Source of the DNA: Bemisia tabaci
Lineage: Eukaryota; Arthropoda; Insecta; Hemiptera; Aleyrodidae
Length of the DNA stretch: 64,000 nucleotides
Direction of reading: 5' to 3'
NCBI RefSeq assembly: GCF_918797505.1
Contig: NC_092793.1
Span: 73,095,912 to 73,159,911, forward strand
Part shown: positions 60,101-63,781 of the stretch, piece after piece
Position numbering within the stretch: the stretch's first letter is position 1
Layout: each line of letters opens with the position of its first letter
Notes under the pieces: model-generated
The model's database searches: none
What the model was told of the DNA's origin: nothing
Seen by the model: only the letters and a program-made list of their open reading frames with translations
Program-made: the position numbers and the translations under genes

Positions 60101-62328
60101 TTAAATTCTCGTCTTTCAGCTCCCAGATCAGATTGTTGCTAGACTGGCCATGGACTGGTAATAGTAATGGATTGCAGAGCTCTCTAATGCAGCCTCAGTG
60201 GTTACAACTTGCCCTGGCCGTCGCCAAGCTGTTGGACCTTGCTCTGCGGCTCCCGGCAGATCACTTGCCCCAGTTTCAAATGTAAGTCCTCCCAGTAACC
60301 TTGAAATCAATTTCCGGGTATTTTTCAGTTTTATAGTATTTATTATGTCTCAATTATACAATCAAATGGGTCAGCGCTCAGCAGCACTCCTTTTTTTTTA
60401 AATCATTTTCTGAAAATATAAAGTGAACTAAGCCTAATGGCAAAGAAACCCTGTTTTGAAAACACCAAAAAAGAGACCCGTCTGAAATTTTTGGCCGGCT
60501 CTTTTGGATGCCAGACCCCACCTGAAAAGAAATTTGTATGTATTTCCTATTTTTAAAATAATAAGTCAAAAAAACTTCACGTCAAAGTCAAACCACCAAG
60601 CTGTGAACTCACCATTTCACTTGACTTATTAAGTTACAATATTTCAAGCTTAAATAATTTTCGCTTCACCTTAGGGTTTTGGGAAGAGGTCTTTTGGAAG
60701 GAGACAGATGGAATATCTCTCAATTGAACGTTCACTTTGGAAGGTATTAATCTCCAGCACTCCTTTTGTGTGGCTGAGGAAAGATGCTTTTTTTCTTTTG
60801 TGAAGAAAGTTTTTACAGTGACTGTTATCTCTCCATTCACTTTTTTCCCGTTTTCTAGGTATCGATGGGCTTTTGTCGGCAGCTCTGAGCCACCATCGGA
60901 GTCCTCAGTGTCATCTAATAAGAAGCCATCCTCCAATCAATTGAATAGCGATTTCATTCCTCATGTGAACAGGATAGCCGCATTGATGGATGCAAAGGTA
61001 TGTGCCAAAATAAATGAGAACATTTTCTTCTTCTTTTGATTTACAGGGTGTATAGTAACTGGGAAAACTGAGAAAGTCGGGGAGATGAAATTGGTAATGG
61101 AGAGGTCAGGGAGAGAAAACGCATAACTGAAAGAGTCGCAAAATTCTGTGCAAGATTGTGAGCTTTTACATAACTTCACAGTGCTTCCTTACTGATTGTG
61201 AGCTGCGCTGCACTCTTAATCCATGCTCAGTGAATTTTTTCCCTCGGAAATTTGATCCTCCTACCGATCCATACTCATACATTATGCTCAGCCATGTTTA
61301 TTTTTAGGTTTCTCTTGATTTTGAAAAGTAGTCAAGGAGGTTCAAGGTAAATCAAGGAGATGAAAAATCAGGGGGAGGGGGGCTCACAAAAAACCTGGAA
61401 AATGAAGAAGGAGGAATGTAGAATTTTGCTAGGCACCGTGAATTTTCTCATCATTACTTTTATGTAATTATCTGATCTGATTTTTCCTGATTATTCATAA
61501 TCGAATTCTTGTATGTATATCCTCACTATTTCTCAAAGAGTCAGGCAGTTGCGTGCATCACAAAATCAAGTCTCAGTGGTTAAATTTTGTAGATCTTCAA
61601 ATTGTAATTCGATCCTGCCAAGAACTAATTTTCCACTTAAAATTTCAAAAGAGACACTGCCGTCTCACAAACATAAAGGACATCATTTCTACCGCTATGA
61701 TAGCATTTCTCCACGAATTGGTGATCTGCTGTGAAGCCACAGATCTCTCTGTATGTGTAAAGCCCTCATAGCAAATTTTTCCATGGTGAAAGAAACCTGG
61801 CTATGGATAAATGAGGTAAATAATGTGATCAGTAATATTTCTCCAAAAGCAGTTTTTCTGTTGAAACTGGACACTTAAACTTAATGTTTTGCCTATTTAT
61901 TTATTTTCTTACACGCTGTAAAATTTGACTGCATACATGAAGATAAAATTCAAATCAGATCTGGAGGTTCCAGGACAGAAGCTACAGCCTATTCTAAAAT
62001 TTCTTGAAGTAAAATCTCGTAATTTAATGCCCGAAATAAGGGATGGAATTGTAAAATACTCAGTTATTCATCATATTATTTTTAATGTGATTTTCAGTTT
62101 GATACATCAATCCCACCTGACTCAGCAGCTCTTGATTTGCTTCCAAATGGCTCCAACATTCAGCGAGTTCAAGATTTACATCCGTTCTTCTCTGTTCTTA
62201 GTCGTGGCGTTCCAGCGAGCATGCAAAACGAACCTCTAGAAAAGCTAGAGCATGATCTAGAGCTGGACTTCCTTGAACCAATGCCACCCAGACAAAGTGT
62301 AGTCATTAGTAGTCAAAGTATTTCGTAA
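14033..62328 (+). CDS. DOP1: Dopey family protein (DOP1), 27 core exons, 5' incomplete
   Basis: This entry spans the whole coding region; the exons are listed separately. The joined exons give 2,413 residues ending in TAA, and every junction keeps the frame. The N-terminal Dopey domain is seen as KISKRLAQCMHPTLPSGVHK, LSGVLPGLEEGYDYYDR, TMEDQLYIMG and RRDMSLNR followed by RLFAWLLG. The C-terminal half shows LEQTTWLRRNLAV, GFQYTRKAWKKDAL, VFLCFRVLLMRMS and LPQFQM followed by YRWAFV. With the missing N-terminus (about 45 residues in homologues) the total is about 2,460, close to vertebrate DOP1A. Dopey proteins are peripheral Golgi/endosome proteins that partner MON2 in membrane traffic; in yeast the complex includes the flippase Neo1. 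Ser-rich linkers at about residues 450-650 and 900-1300 are the least conserved parts. Exon 1 was not found, so the start is open. Family assignment is from remembered homologues, not from a search. Confidence 0.95.
15026..15191 (+). CDS. DOP1: DOP1 core exon 2
   Basis: After GGTTTACAG this encodes LFPLLGYAEQSVRPILLG, ETHFVPLGERLGP and LSGVLPGLEEGYDYYDR, all matching Dopey. It ends on AG before GTGAGC (phase 2). The 645-bp intron that follows has no recognised content. Confidence 0.93.
15837..16026 (+). CDS. DOP1: DOP1 core exon 3
   Basis: Acceptor CATCAACAG, donor ATG followed by GTAAGC. It encodes RTIELLHKVCEGVGPPIFYG, LWECLASNEAIRLAAITFIL and TMEDQLYIMGTNVDVM; MEDQLYI is a Dopey hallmark. 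It ends in phase 0. The 560-bp intron that follows is plain AT-rich sequence. Confidence 0.93.
16587..16762 (+). CDS. DOP1: DOP1 core exon 4, followed by a GC-AG intron
   Basis: Acceptor ATTTTACAG. It encodes CVEDSGVLVQRSVLDLLLVG and LDTLLRRDMSLNR. The reading frame requires the exon to end at AG in position 16762, where the intron begins GCAAGT rather than GT. Reading through gives a stop within three codons. The intron (1,236 bp) ends TACAATAG, and the next exon completes the Arg codon. The intron has no recognised element. Confidence 0.92.
17999..18137 (+). CDS. DOP1: DOP1 core exon 5
   Basis: Begins in phase 2 and encodes RLFAWLLGSEVN and NWYFETYSRELLTQ, the end of the strongly conserved N-terminal block. 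Donor CAG followed by GTAATT. The 1,474-bp intron that follows contains a family F repeat (18378-18639) and the 317-bp TIR element at 19208-19524. Confidence 0.92.
18240..18375. repeat. Short direct repeats (GATGTCAGCAGAAA)
   Basis: Two 30- to 33-bp units built on AATTTCGATGTCAGCAGAAA and ATATCAGGAAA lie in tandem just before the family F copy. Similar GGAAAATATCAGG phrases recur at about 18745-18820. They look like fragments of the same repeat family. Confidence 0.5.
18378..18639. mobile_element. CAGGGTGTCT repeat (family F, copy 2)
   Basis: Starts CAGGGTGTCTACAAGTCCGA and ends TTTTATTAGACACCCTG. It aligns with 13099-13408 through TCTGGAAATAGTGCTGATTT and TTTTTGGCCAGCCTGTTTTA. Another end fragment (TTTTTAGTAGACACCCTATC) is at about 18805-18825. 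It lies inside a DOP1 intron. Confidence 0.7.
19208..19524. mobile_element. 317-bp MITE with exact 8-bp target duplication
   Basis: The termini are CATAGAGTACATAGAGTCGT and the inverse, CGACTCCATGTACTCTATG, with arms of about 45 bp reaching GGCGCCA. Both ends are flanked by CTTTTTTG (19200-19207 and 19525-19532), an exact 8-bp duplication. Eight bases fits the hAT superfamily (also P or Merlin). Non-coding. Confidence 0.85.
19612..19748 (+). CDS. DOP1: DOP1 core exon 6
   Basis: Acceptor CTTTTTTCAG. It encodes NPYKILISLIDKPEIGPVIL and DDILYEVFR, matching the RILISLLDKPELGPVILEDV-type segment of Dopey. Ends in phase 2 before GTATTA. The 751-bp intron that follows is unremarkable. Confidence 0.93.
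20500..20728 (+). CDS. DOP1: DOP1 core exon 7
   Basis: Acceptor TTAATTTCAG, donor GAA followed by GTAAGT. It encodes ELLKAANLLFGALEPRYLWQ, closely matching the family (ELIKTANLLFNSFEP in vertebrates). Near the end of the N-terminal Dopey region. The 537-bp intron that follows is unremarkable. Confidence 0.92.
21266..22220 (+). CDS. DOP1: DOP1 core exon 8 (first Ser-rich linker)
   Basis: 955-nt exon. It begins CAIIEFLLDVVLLETYSETP, matching family sequence VDFLLDIVSLETY, then runs into a Pro/Ser/Thr-rich, probably disordered linker (SSIDSEVSTLSEFLPSKSL). It returns to structured sequence at CLKQYEKFYVTFVYG and ends in VRREPSL with phase 1. The linker is lineage-variable in Dopey proteins. The 1,033-bp intron contains a hAT-like MITE at 22251-22554. 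Confidence 0.93.
22251..22554. mobile_element. 304-bp hAT-like MITE with internal minisatellite
   Basis: The inverted ends are CAGGGGTGCAGAAACTTCC and GGGAAGTTTCTGCACCCCTG. The flanking octamers TGTCCTTC and TGTTCTTC differ at one base, consistent with an 8-bp hAT target duplication. The interior carries three to four diverged units of about 32 bp (GGTTCCCTCAAAACAGCGC and TTGACAGT). It begins 30 bp after a donor site, so it lies close to the exon end. Confidence 0.85.
23254..23495 (+). CDS. DOP1: DOP1 core exon 9
   Basis: Acceptor TTTATTTTCAG. It encodes EDELLPEWLQVLIVCACWLG, LQLVAIATLLDLVSLCQ and PVLIIPLLKPNHLNYIENC, a hydrophobic helical region. Donor CAG followed by GTGAGT. The 1,357-bp intron contains the long fold-back element at 23770-24415. 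Confidence 0.92.
23770..24415. mobile_element. Fold-back element with 167-bp arms
   Basis: The arm at 23770-23936 (AAAGGACCCCGCACACCTCT to TTCAATTATTCGGTGA) is an almost perfect reverse complement of 24249-24415, with a handful of mismatches. The 312-bp centre includes GGAATCCCGCACCGAGCGGC and GGATTCCGCACGCCG and has no gene. The low divergence of the arms suggests recent activity. Open frames on either strand are shadows of the repeat. Confidence 0.85.
24853..24973 (+). CDS. DOP1: DOP1 core exon 10
   Basis: Acceptor GTCTTTTAG. It encodes MIAYWLWNHLGTPRHQVRCV and ELLHQLQSVLHHSDITENCI. Phase 1 end before GTAGGT. The WNHLG motif and the following HQVRCVELLHQL fit Dopey. The 1,020-bp intron that follows has nothing recognised. 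Confidence 0.9.
25994..26132 (+). CDS. DOP1: DOP1 core exon 11
   Basis: Acceptor CTTAATTAG. It encodes SDTEKLASFRKFAVLWHVGR followed by EVTGRMGNSLQLSDIFYK; the FAVLWH motif is typical of Dopey. Phase 2 end before GTAAGT. The 473-bp intron carries a short TIR element at 26180-26336. Confidence 0.92.
26180..26336. mobile_element. 157-bp TIR element
   Basis: The ends TTGGCGGATCCAGCAAATT and AATTGCTGGATCGGCC are inverted, and so are the inner segments CCATTTAAACCTATG and CATAGGTTTGAATGG. The whole unit would fold into a hairpin. Non-coding. Confidence 0.65.
26606..27812 (+). CDS. DOP1: DOP1 core exon 12 (second Ser-rich linker)
   Basis: This is the largest exon (1,207 nt). It begins with conserved helical sequence (SMLKMLDNLQLSECRPLKIE, LWLLHSLLRDDIHRMIDPLL, FILLDPLTARLGVLQ). 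It then has about 280 residues of low-conservation polar sequence rich in Ser, Asn and Lys, and ends with DIVRSVLLEVIDQVAKDLGE. The second linker is expected to be disordered. Donor GAG followed by GTGAGA, phase 0. The 404-bp intron has a CTTT-type pyrimidine repeat at 27921-27962. Confidence 0.93.
27921..27962. repeat. CTTT/CTTTTT microsatellite
   Basis: A pyrimidine-only tract of CTTTTT and then CTTT units, in the intron after the largest exon. Confidence 0.85.
28217..28750 (+). CDS. DOP1: DOP1 core exon 13
   Basis: 534-nt exon, phase 0 at both ends. A Ser/Lys-rich start leads to HSHLLLYTNIYDSTRTLYAI, TIKNILLTNARAFLYAAATT, LLKLLARHRKSIFGHGFF and MYLEVLILISLYYTRSYY, a well conserved helical block in Dopey proteins. 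Because the exon is symmetric, skipping it would keep the frame. The 997-bp intron that follows has a TTTTTC-rich tract near 29065-29101. Confidence 0.93.
29748..30022 (+). CDS. DOP1: DOP1 core exon 14
   Basis: Acceptor CTTTCCCGCAAG. It encodes VQISSVELLSLICAELCGVV and VKAQNVVLHCILASVH, conserved in the family (QMSAVELLTLI-type sequence). Phase 2 end before GTGAGT. The 1,199-bp intron has a 70-bp T-rich tract at about 30084-30152. Confidence 0.92.
30084..30152. repeat. Poly-T tract interrupted by G
   Basis: About 69 bases almost entirely T with four isolated G residues, inside an intron. It could be the tail of a minus-strand retroposed sequence, but no body was identified next to it. Length is likely to be error-prone. 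Confidence 0.8.
31222..31587 (+). CDS. DOP1: DOP1 core exon 15
   Basis: Acceptor TTGTTCTACAG. It encodes FLISLLMLEYEINHKKGE, a polar insert, then QQPMFISAIMKALEPNGLLR and HMHQHWTSLVTCSLPYLG, matching the Dopey family segment with an MHRNWTELVTSSLP-like sequence. Phase 2 at both ends. The 1,009-bp intron that follows is unremarkable. Confidence 0.92.
32597..32750 (+). CDS. DOP1: DOP1 core exon 16
   Basis: Acceptor CTTTTTTAG. It encodes SCPVDYAITQLEALTVLCHY and CLLDSAQ, matching the conserved DYAITQLEGLT-type segment. Donor CAG followed by GTAGTC. The 771-bp intron that follows is unremarkable. Confidence 0.92.
33522..33643 (+). CDS. DOP1: DOP1 core exon 17
   Basis: Acceptor TTTCTCACAG. It encodes ARKAVLGVLSQIVGSLSVLW and QVLTNINQR. 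Phase 2 end before GTAAAT. The 817-bp intron that follows is unremarkable. Confidence 0.91.
34461..34743 (+). CDS. DOP1: DOP1 core exon 18
   Basis: Acceptor AATTTCCAG. It encodes SPRIVRSQLLELLSPIALHH, FLGAVATVWYDRR and VLVELVSAIKTMPIDTLVVT. Phase 0 end before GTGAGG. It is followed by a 4,790-bp intron that contains a SINE-like unit at 37015-37265 and a candidate 42-nt exon at 36841-36882. Confidence 0.92.
36841..36882 (+). CDS. Candidate optional 42-nt exon of DOP1
   Basis: A TATTATCAG acceptor and a CAGCAG-GTAAAC donor bracket 14 codons, RNGEVATDNAAVQQ, in phase 0 at both ends, exactly the phase of the surrounding exons (34743 and 39534). In homologues this part of Dopey is a short variable linker before the LELFLHYV-like segment, so an extra polar insert is plausible. 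The upstream pyrimidine tract is weak. It may be chance. Confidence 0.35.
37015..37265 (+). mobile_element. tRNA-derived SINE-like element
   Basis: TTGGTCAGCACG fits an RNA polymerase III A box and GGTTCAAATCC a B box, about 33 bases apart, with TCTGACTCTAGGCCAG between them in the position of an anticodon arm. The stem pairing is imperfect and acceptor pairing is poor, so this is not a working tRNA. A unique-looking body of about 170 bp follows, to about GGGAGGGAAG. The 3' boundary and any target duplication are unclear. Confidence 0.6.
39534..39776 (+). CDS. DOP1: DOP1 core exon 19
   Basis: Acceptor TGAATTTCAG. It encodes VSALELFLHYVRTTPGPHLA, FLLFTVLSEFVHR and DKKDQKDLQDITAK; KKDQKDLQD is nearly identical in vertebrate DOP1 proteins. 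Phase 0 at both ends. The 1,396-bp intron that follows contains a TIR element at 39973-40203 and a C run at about 40808-40827. Confidence 0.94.
39973..40203. mobile_element. 231-bp element with imperfect TIRs
   Basis: CCAAACCACCTATCTCAGTT at the left corresponds to the inverse of AACGAGATATATGGTTTGG at the right with a few mismatches. An A-run with GGGAGCGG lies inside. The sequence near 34935-35115 looks faintly similar. Non-coding. Confidence 0.5.
41173..41299 (+). CDS. DOP1: DOP1 core exon 20
   Basis: Acceptor GGTGTTTCCAG. It encodes LIESCSQIGGACLEQTTWLR and RNLAVREEEPSL; LEQTTWLRRNL is identical to the vertebrate motif. Phase 1 end before GTAAGT. The 746-bp intron that follows is unremarkable. 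Confidence 0.94.
42046..42202 (+). CDS. DOP1: DOP1 core exon 21
   Basis: Acceptor TCAAAAGCAG. It encodes HSVTALSVLAQLLAPMLDVT, QEKERVVTLLTTLMYNVTPY and LKNHS. Phase 2 end before GTAAGT. The 735-bp intron has a C run followed by an A run at about 42656-42684. Confidence 0.93.
42938..43149 (+). CDS. DOP1: DOP1 core exon 22
   Basis: Acceptor CCATTTTTCAG. It encodes SFYACSQLLASLSGFQYTRK, AWKKDALDLLLDPALFQMEA and DTTTFRDLL, very close to vertebrate DOP1. The donor is T followed by GTAAGT; phase 1 is fixed by the next exon. The 6,904-bp intron that follows is the most transposon-loaded of the gene. Confidence 0.94.
43368..43882. mobile_element. Fold-back element with about 240-bp arms
   Basis: The left arm (about 43368-43603) and right arm (about 43636-43882) are reverse complements. 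Examples are TTCTCTGAAATCATCTCCCA with TGGGAGATGATTTCAGAGAA, and CTCCATGCAAAGATAGGGAG with CTCCCTATCTTTGCATGGAG. A centre of only about 32 bp separates them, so the transcript makes a very long stem. The arms match at roughly nine bases in ten by eye. Confidence 0.85.
43877..44340. repeat. 231-bp tandem repeat with internal subrepeats
   Basis: About 130 bp beginning GCCAAATGGAATTTCTGATC at 43877 recurs at 44108 almost without change. Within and after it, subunits of about 110 bp recur with decay (TAGCGTTTAGCAAC, then CCAAAAT, then AGGTGCCTTTCGGCGGAATG; the last reads GGTGCTTTTTGGCTGAATTT). This is a small satellite-like array that starts exactly where the fold-back arm ends. Confidence 0.8.
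44449..44812. repeat. Inverted repeat with about 170-bp arms
   Basis: The left arm holds AACTCTCTAGACCACATTTT and ATATCGCTGTCAAAAGTTGA. The right arm holds their imperfect inverses, ATGTGGTCTAGTGAGTTC and TCAACTTTTCACAGCGATAT. A partial third copy runs from about 45215 to 45420 (GACAGCGATGCTCTTCAAAT, TGTGTTCTAGTGAGTTTGG). It looks like another fold-back family. Non-coding. Confidence 0.7.
46191..46427. mobile_element. Family A TIR element (copy 3)
   Basis: The ends are CGCACAGTGGATTGAGTCAA and the near inverse, TTGACTCGATTCACCGTGCG. It is in the opposite orientation to copy 1 (485-724). The left flank (CACAATGCGTGAAGTATT, TTGTAGGCGTTATGCG) is a decayed piece of the family D palindromic core, so this copy too sits inside family D-derived sequence. 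Confidence 0.75.
47135..48129. mobile_element. About 1-kb element with 25-bp TIRs
   Basis: GGTGATTTCACGATAACAGG at 47135 is mirrored by CCTATTATCGTGAAATCACC ending at 48129, with AATAG/CTATT extending each. An internal inverted pair (GTCGGTTACG and CGTAACCGAC) is at 47381-47414. A frame of 109 codons (47167-47496) has no recognised domain. It is non-autonomous or a deletion derivative. Flanking T-rich sequence makes the target duplication ambiguous. Confidence 0.7.
48150..48310. other. CpG-rich block inside an intron
   Basis: About 160 bp of strongly GC- and CpG-rich sequence (GCCGCCCCCCGCCGCGGGCC, CTACGCGGCCCAACCCCTCG) stands out in an AT-rich intron directly after the 1-kb TIR element. The frame 48153-48428 gives only low-complexity peptide. 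It may be the end of an unrecognised element or an inserted fragment of different composition. Confidence 0.5.
48567..49993. repeat. Two tandem 0.71-kb units, nearly identical
   Basis: The unit beginning CTATGTAGGTATAGGACTTT at 48570 is repeated from 49281, offset 711 bp, becoming 714 bp after a 3-base difference (GGTTCTAC versus GGTTAAGCTAC). Only a few substitutions are seen. Each unit ends with a G run, GGCGGCGCCCCC, and the small hairpin GTAGCTTTTGCTAC followed by TTGT. The paired frames ending HMGYFSDGWDFI appear in both units because of the duplication. It is a very recent duplication, an element inserted in tandem, or an assembly duplication. Confidence 0.9.
50054..50206 (+). CDS. DOP1: DOP1 core exon 23
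   Basis: Acceptor CTCTGTTACAG. It encodes SRVSFSQGNSLSIFSSREQE, QRAQLLKRLSFAILCSERDQ and LMPEIQ, closely matching the family (EQRAMLLKRLAFAIFSSE in vertebrates). Phase 1 at both ends. The 592-bp intron that follows is unremarkable. Confidence 0.94.
50799..50994 (+). CDS. DOP1: DOP1 core exon 24
   Basis: Acceptor TTTCTCCAG. It encodes ERLSESLRLPTVVPNVQAQV, FLCFRVLLMRMSAHRITSLW and MVQVFLHLEHELSSETEEC, a strongly conserved C-terminal block. Phase 2 end before GTATGT. The 9,125-bp intron that follows contains two phase-compatible candidate exons. Confidence 0.94.
53061..53072 (+). CDS. Candidate 12-nt microexon of DOP1
   Basis: ACCTAACTCGAG lies between a strong acceptor (CATTCTCATCTGCAG) and a strong donor (GTACGT). 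It is phase 2 at both ends, exactly fitting 50994 and either 56114 or 60120, and adds Arg-Pro-Asn-Ser-type residues in a region that is variable in homologues. The sites are better than many in this gene, but a 12-nt sequence cannot be proved by reading. Confidence 0.4.
56114..56269 (+). CDS. Candidate 156-nt cassette exon of DOP1
   Basis: It follows a GGATGCTCAG acceptor and ends at CC before GTAAGT. It is phase 2 in and out (52 codons exactly) and encodes a basic, Ser-rich segment including GVNLRKRWHRKNKIL and SSPQSKELIQESKPSP. It falls in the variable linker between ELSSETEEC and the LDWPW segment. It can be included or skipped without a frameshift, so it is probably a real, perhaps alternative, exon. 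Confidence 0.6.
60120..60281 (+). CDS. DOP1: DOP1 core exon 25
   Basis: Acceptor CGTCTTTCAG. It encodes QPQWLQLALAVAKLLDLALR and LPADHLPQFQM; LPQFQM is a Dopey signature. An alternative in-frame acceptor at 60085-60086 (CTTTTTAG) would add 33 nt. The last codon AT is completed by the next exon. The 577-bp intron that follows is unremarkable. Confidence 0.93.
60859..60997 (+). CDS. DOP1: DOP1 core exon 26
   Basis: Acceptor CGTTTTCTAG. It encodes YRWAFVGSSEPPSESSVSSN and DFIPHVNRIAALMDAK, matching YRWAFIPE and the FKPYVVRLAKLL-type segment. Phase 0 end before GTATGT. The 1,100-bp intron that follows has a family-F-like repeat and a candidate exon at 61577-61750. Confidence 0.93.
61046..61440. 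repeat. CAGGGTGTAT repeat (related to family F)
   Basis: It starts CAGGGTGTATAGTAACTGGG and ends near AATTTTGCTAGGCACCGTG, with GGAAAA and TCAGGGA-type units throughout. A similar start with the same order of words (GAGGGTGTGTCGCAACCAGG, then GAAAATCCGTAACTGGGAGA) is at about 57384. It is a decayed element. Non-coding. Confidence 0.55.
61577..61750 (+). CDS. Candidate 174-nt exon of DOP1
   Basis: The acceptor is AAGTCTCAG and the donor CTCTCT before GTATGT. Phase 0 on both sides fits the flanking exons, and 58 codons stay open (FVDLQIVIRSCQELIFHL, then NIKDIISTAMIAFLHELVIC). The vertebrate proteins as I recall them have no such segment at this point, so it may be lineage-specific, alternative, or a false exon. 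Skipping it joins ALMDAK to FDTSIPPD cleanly. Confidence 0.45.
62098..62328 (+). CDS. DOP1: DOP1 terminal coding exon
   Basis: Acceptor GTGATTTTCAG. It encodes NIQRVQDLHPFFSVLSR, matching the family RSMEQLLPFFNVLSQ segment, then KLEHDLELDFLEPMPPR and a short tail ending ISSQSIS and TAA at 62326. The acidic LDFLEPM-type motif resembles the VEKDFLEGM end of vertebrate DOP1A. Confidence 0.94.
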   Translation, partial: FDTSIPPDSAALDLLPNGSNIQRVQDLHPFFSVLSRGVPASMQNEPLEKLEHDLELDFLEPMPPRQSVVISSQSIS

Positions 62329-62701
62329 ACGGACTCCCTTCCTTTGTTTCTCTGTGATTTTAATTTAATTAATCAATTCAGTTTGCCCTGTAATTTAATA
62401 TTTCTAATTTATTTTTCACGTAAAGAGCTTGGTAGGTTTTTTAAAGGTGAAAATTCGGTTTGTTTCAAAACCATTATCATTGTTGTAAATTTTTATTCTA
62501 TTATTATAATTGTTGAAAATTTATTTTTTTCGTTTTTTCTCAGAACTATATATACATTACAATGAGTATCTAGCATCTATTTTTTACTCTACGGAAGTTG
62601 TTTTCTTCACGAACTTTTGTTGCCAGAATCTATTTTTCAGATTGAATCAGTGTATAGATTTTAGTCATGTTGTTGTGATAATGTGCATAATAATTTTAAG
62701 T

Positions 62702-62722
62702 AATAAATTTATTGAAAATAAA
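62702..62722 (+). terminator. Two polyadenylation signals (AATAAA)
   Basis: AATAAA occurs at 62702-62707 and 62717-62722, about 375-395 bp after the DOP1 stop, followed by T-rich sequence. This would give a short 3' UTR. Processing at these sites is an inference. Confidence 0.65.
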
Positions 62723-63562
62723 TCACAATTTAAATATGTTAAACAGTTTTGTATTCCTTTTTTTCAATTTCATGTGACTAATGTTCTTTATTTTTTGCAC
62801 TTTTTAACTAAATAGAACACAAAATGGCGGTCCCATACCATGGGAAGTAACTTCATTTTGATACTGTAAAATTTCCTCTCGCAGGTTAAATTTTTACTTG
62901 GCATTTGTAGAGTATTTCTGGCTGAAACTTTCAGAGATTTTTTTCTAATTATGCAGTAAAATCAGCAAAATTTTGAACAGAAGTCCCACAGTCTCATATG
63001 TAATGTACCAGTAAAAACCTGAATTGGTTGAGTCAATTTTTCAACGTAGGAACAAAGTTACACTTCTCCCTTTAGGAAACAATGATTAGTGTATAGAATT
63101 GCTAGCTGTATAACTCAAAATAGATTCTCACAACTTAAATGTTAAAACCATATCATACGTAAAATCAATAAACTTTCAATGTAGATTGAGGTTATAGGTA
63201 CAAGAAATTAGGACTTTTAGCAAGAGTTCTTAATTGTGGTGGAAACATTGCCTAACTTTGCAGACTTATGAACAGGAAAATCGAGTGAAGGGAGAAAATT
63301 TCTGGCAGTCCTGGCTTGTTTGTGAAATCTTTGAATTGTCTCTCCCTTTTGTTGGGTTAAATTTTATACTAGTAGCCTGATTGTTGAAATTTATTTCGGT
63401 GCGACATGAATCGAAAATAGATGTTTTACACAGCGCAGATAGGGCCACGTCTTGTCTTATTTTGCCATCAAAGCCAGTTAAAGTTTAAGCAATCAAGCTG
63501 CAAGGTTTTAATTATAGATCAGATTTCGATAAATAAGAAACGTTTTTCAAGACTTCATAGGT

Positions 63563-63781
63563 TCAAGTACCAAAAAAAAAACAACAACAGACAACACGAA
63601 CAAGAAGTGCTCCCACAGAGTTGATAAAATGAATCGATGAAATTACTTCTCCCTTGGTGTGATTGCTCTCACATTGTCCAGTAAGATGGCTCTGAACTCT
63701 GAGTAAATGATTTTTGGTTAGAACGATCCTATTGTCATTTGGATCCGCTTTTTGAAAAGAATTGGCGTAATAAATCGCTAC
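63563..63781 (-). other. Doubtful minus-strand exon of unknown gene
   Basis: On the minus strand a CCAGCACAG acceptor-like site at 63782 is followed by an open frame reading VAIYYANSFQKADPNDNRIV and LTKNHLLRVQSHLTGQ. The part after FINS looks non-coding and the stop is at 63563. AATAAA on the minus strand (TTTATT at 63390-63395) could serve as a polyadenylation signal. I recognise no family. It could be the last exon of a convergent gene lying to the right, or chance. Confidence 0.25.

Larger units (their letters stand above)
50995..60119 (+). other. 9.1-kb intron with two candidate cassette exons
   Basis: The sequence is mostly AT-rich and less repeat-laden than the 43150-50053 intron. It contains a T run at 52858-52883, AAAT and TTTA microsatellites at about 53752-53771 and 55768-55800, and a family-F-style GGAAAGTCAGGAAGATG repeat at about 57384-57470. 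Two candidate symmetric exons lie at 53061-53072 and 56114-56269. No nested gene was recognised. Confidence 0.7.
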
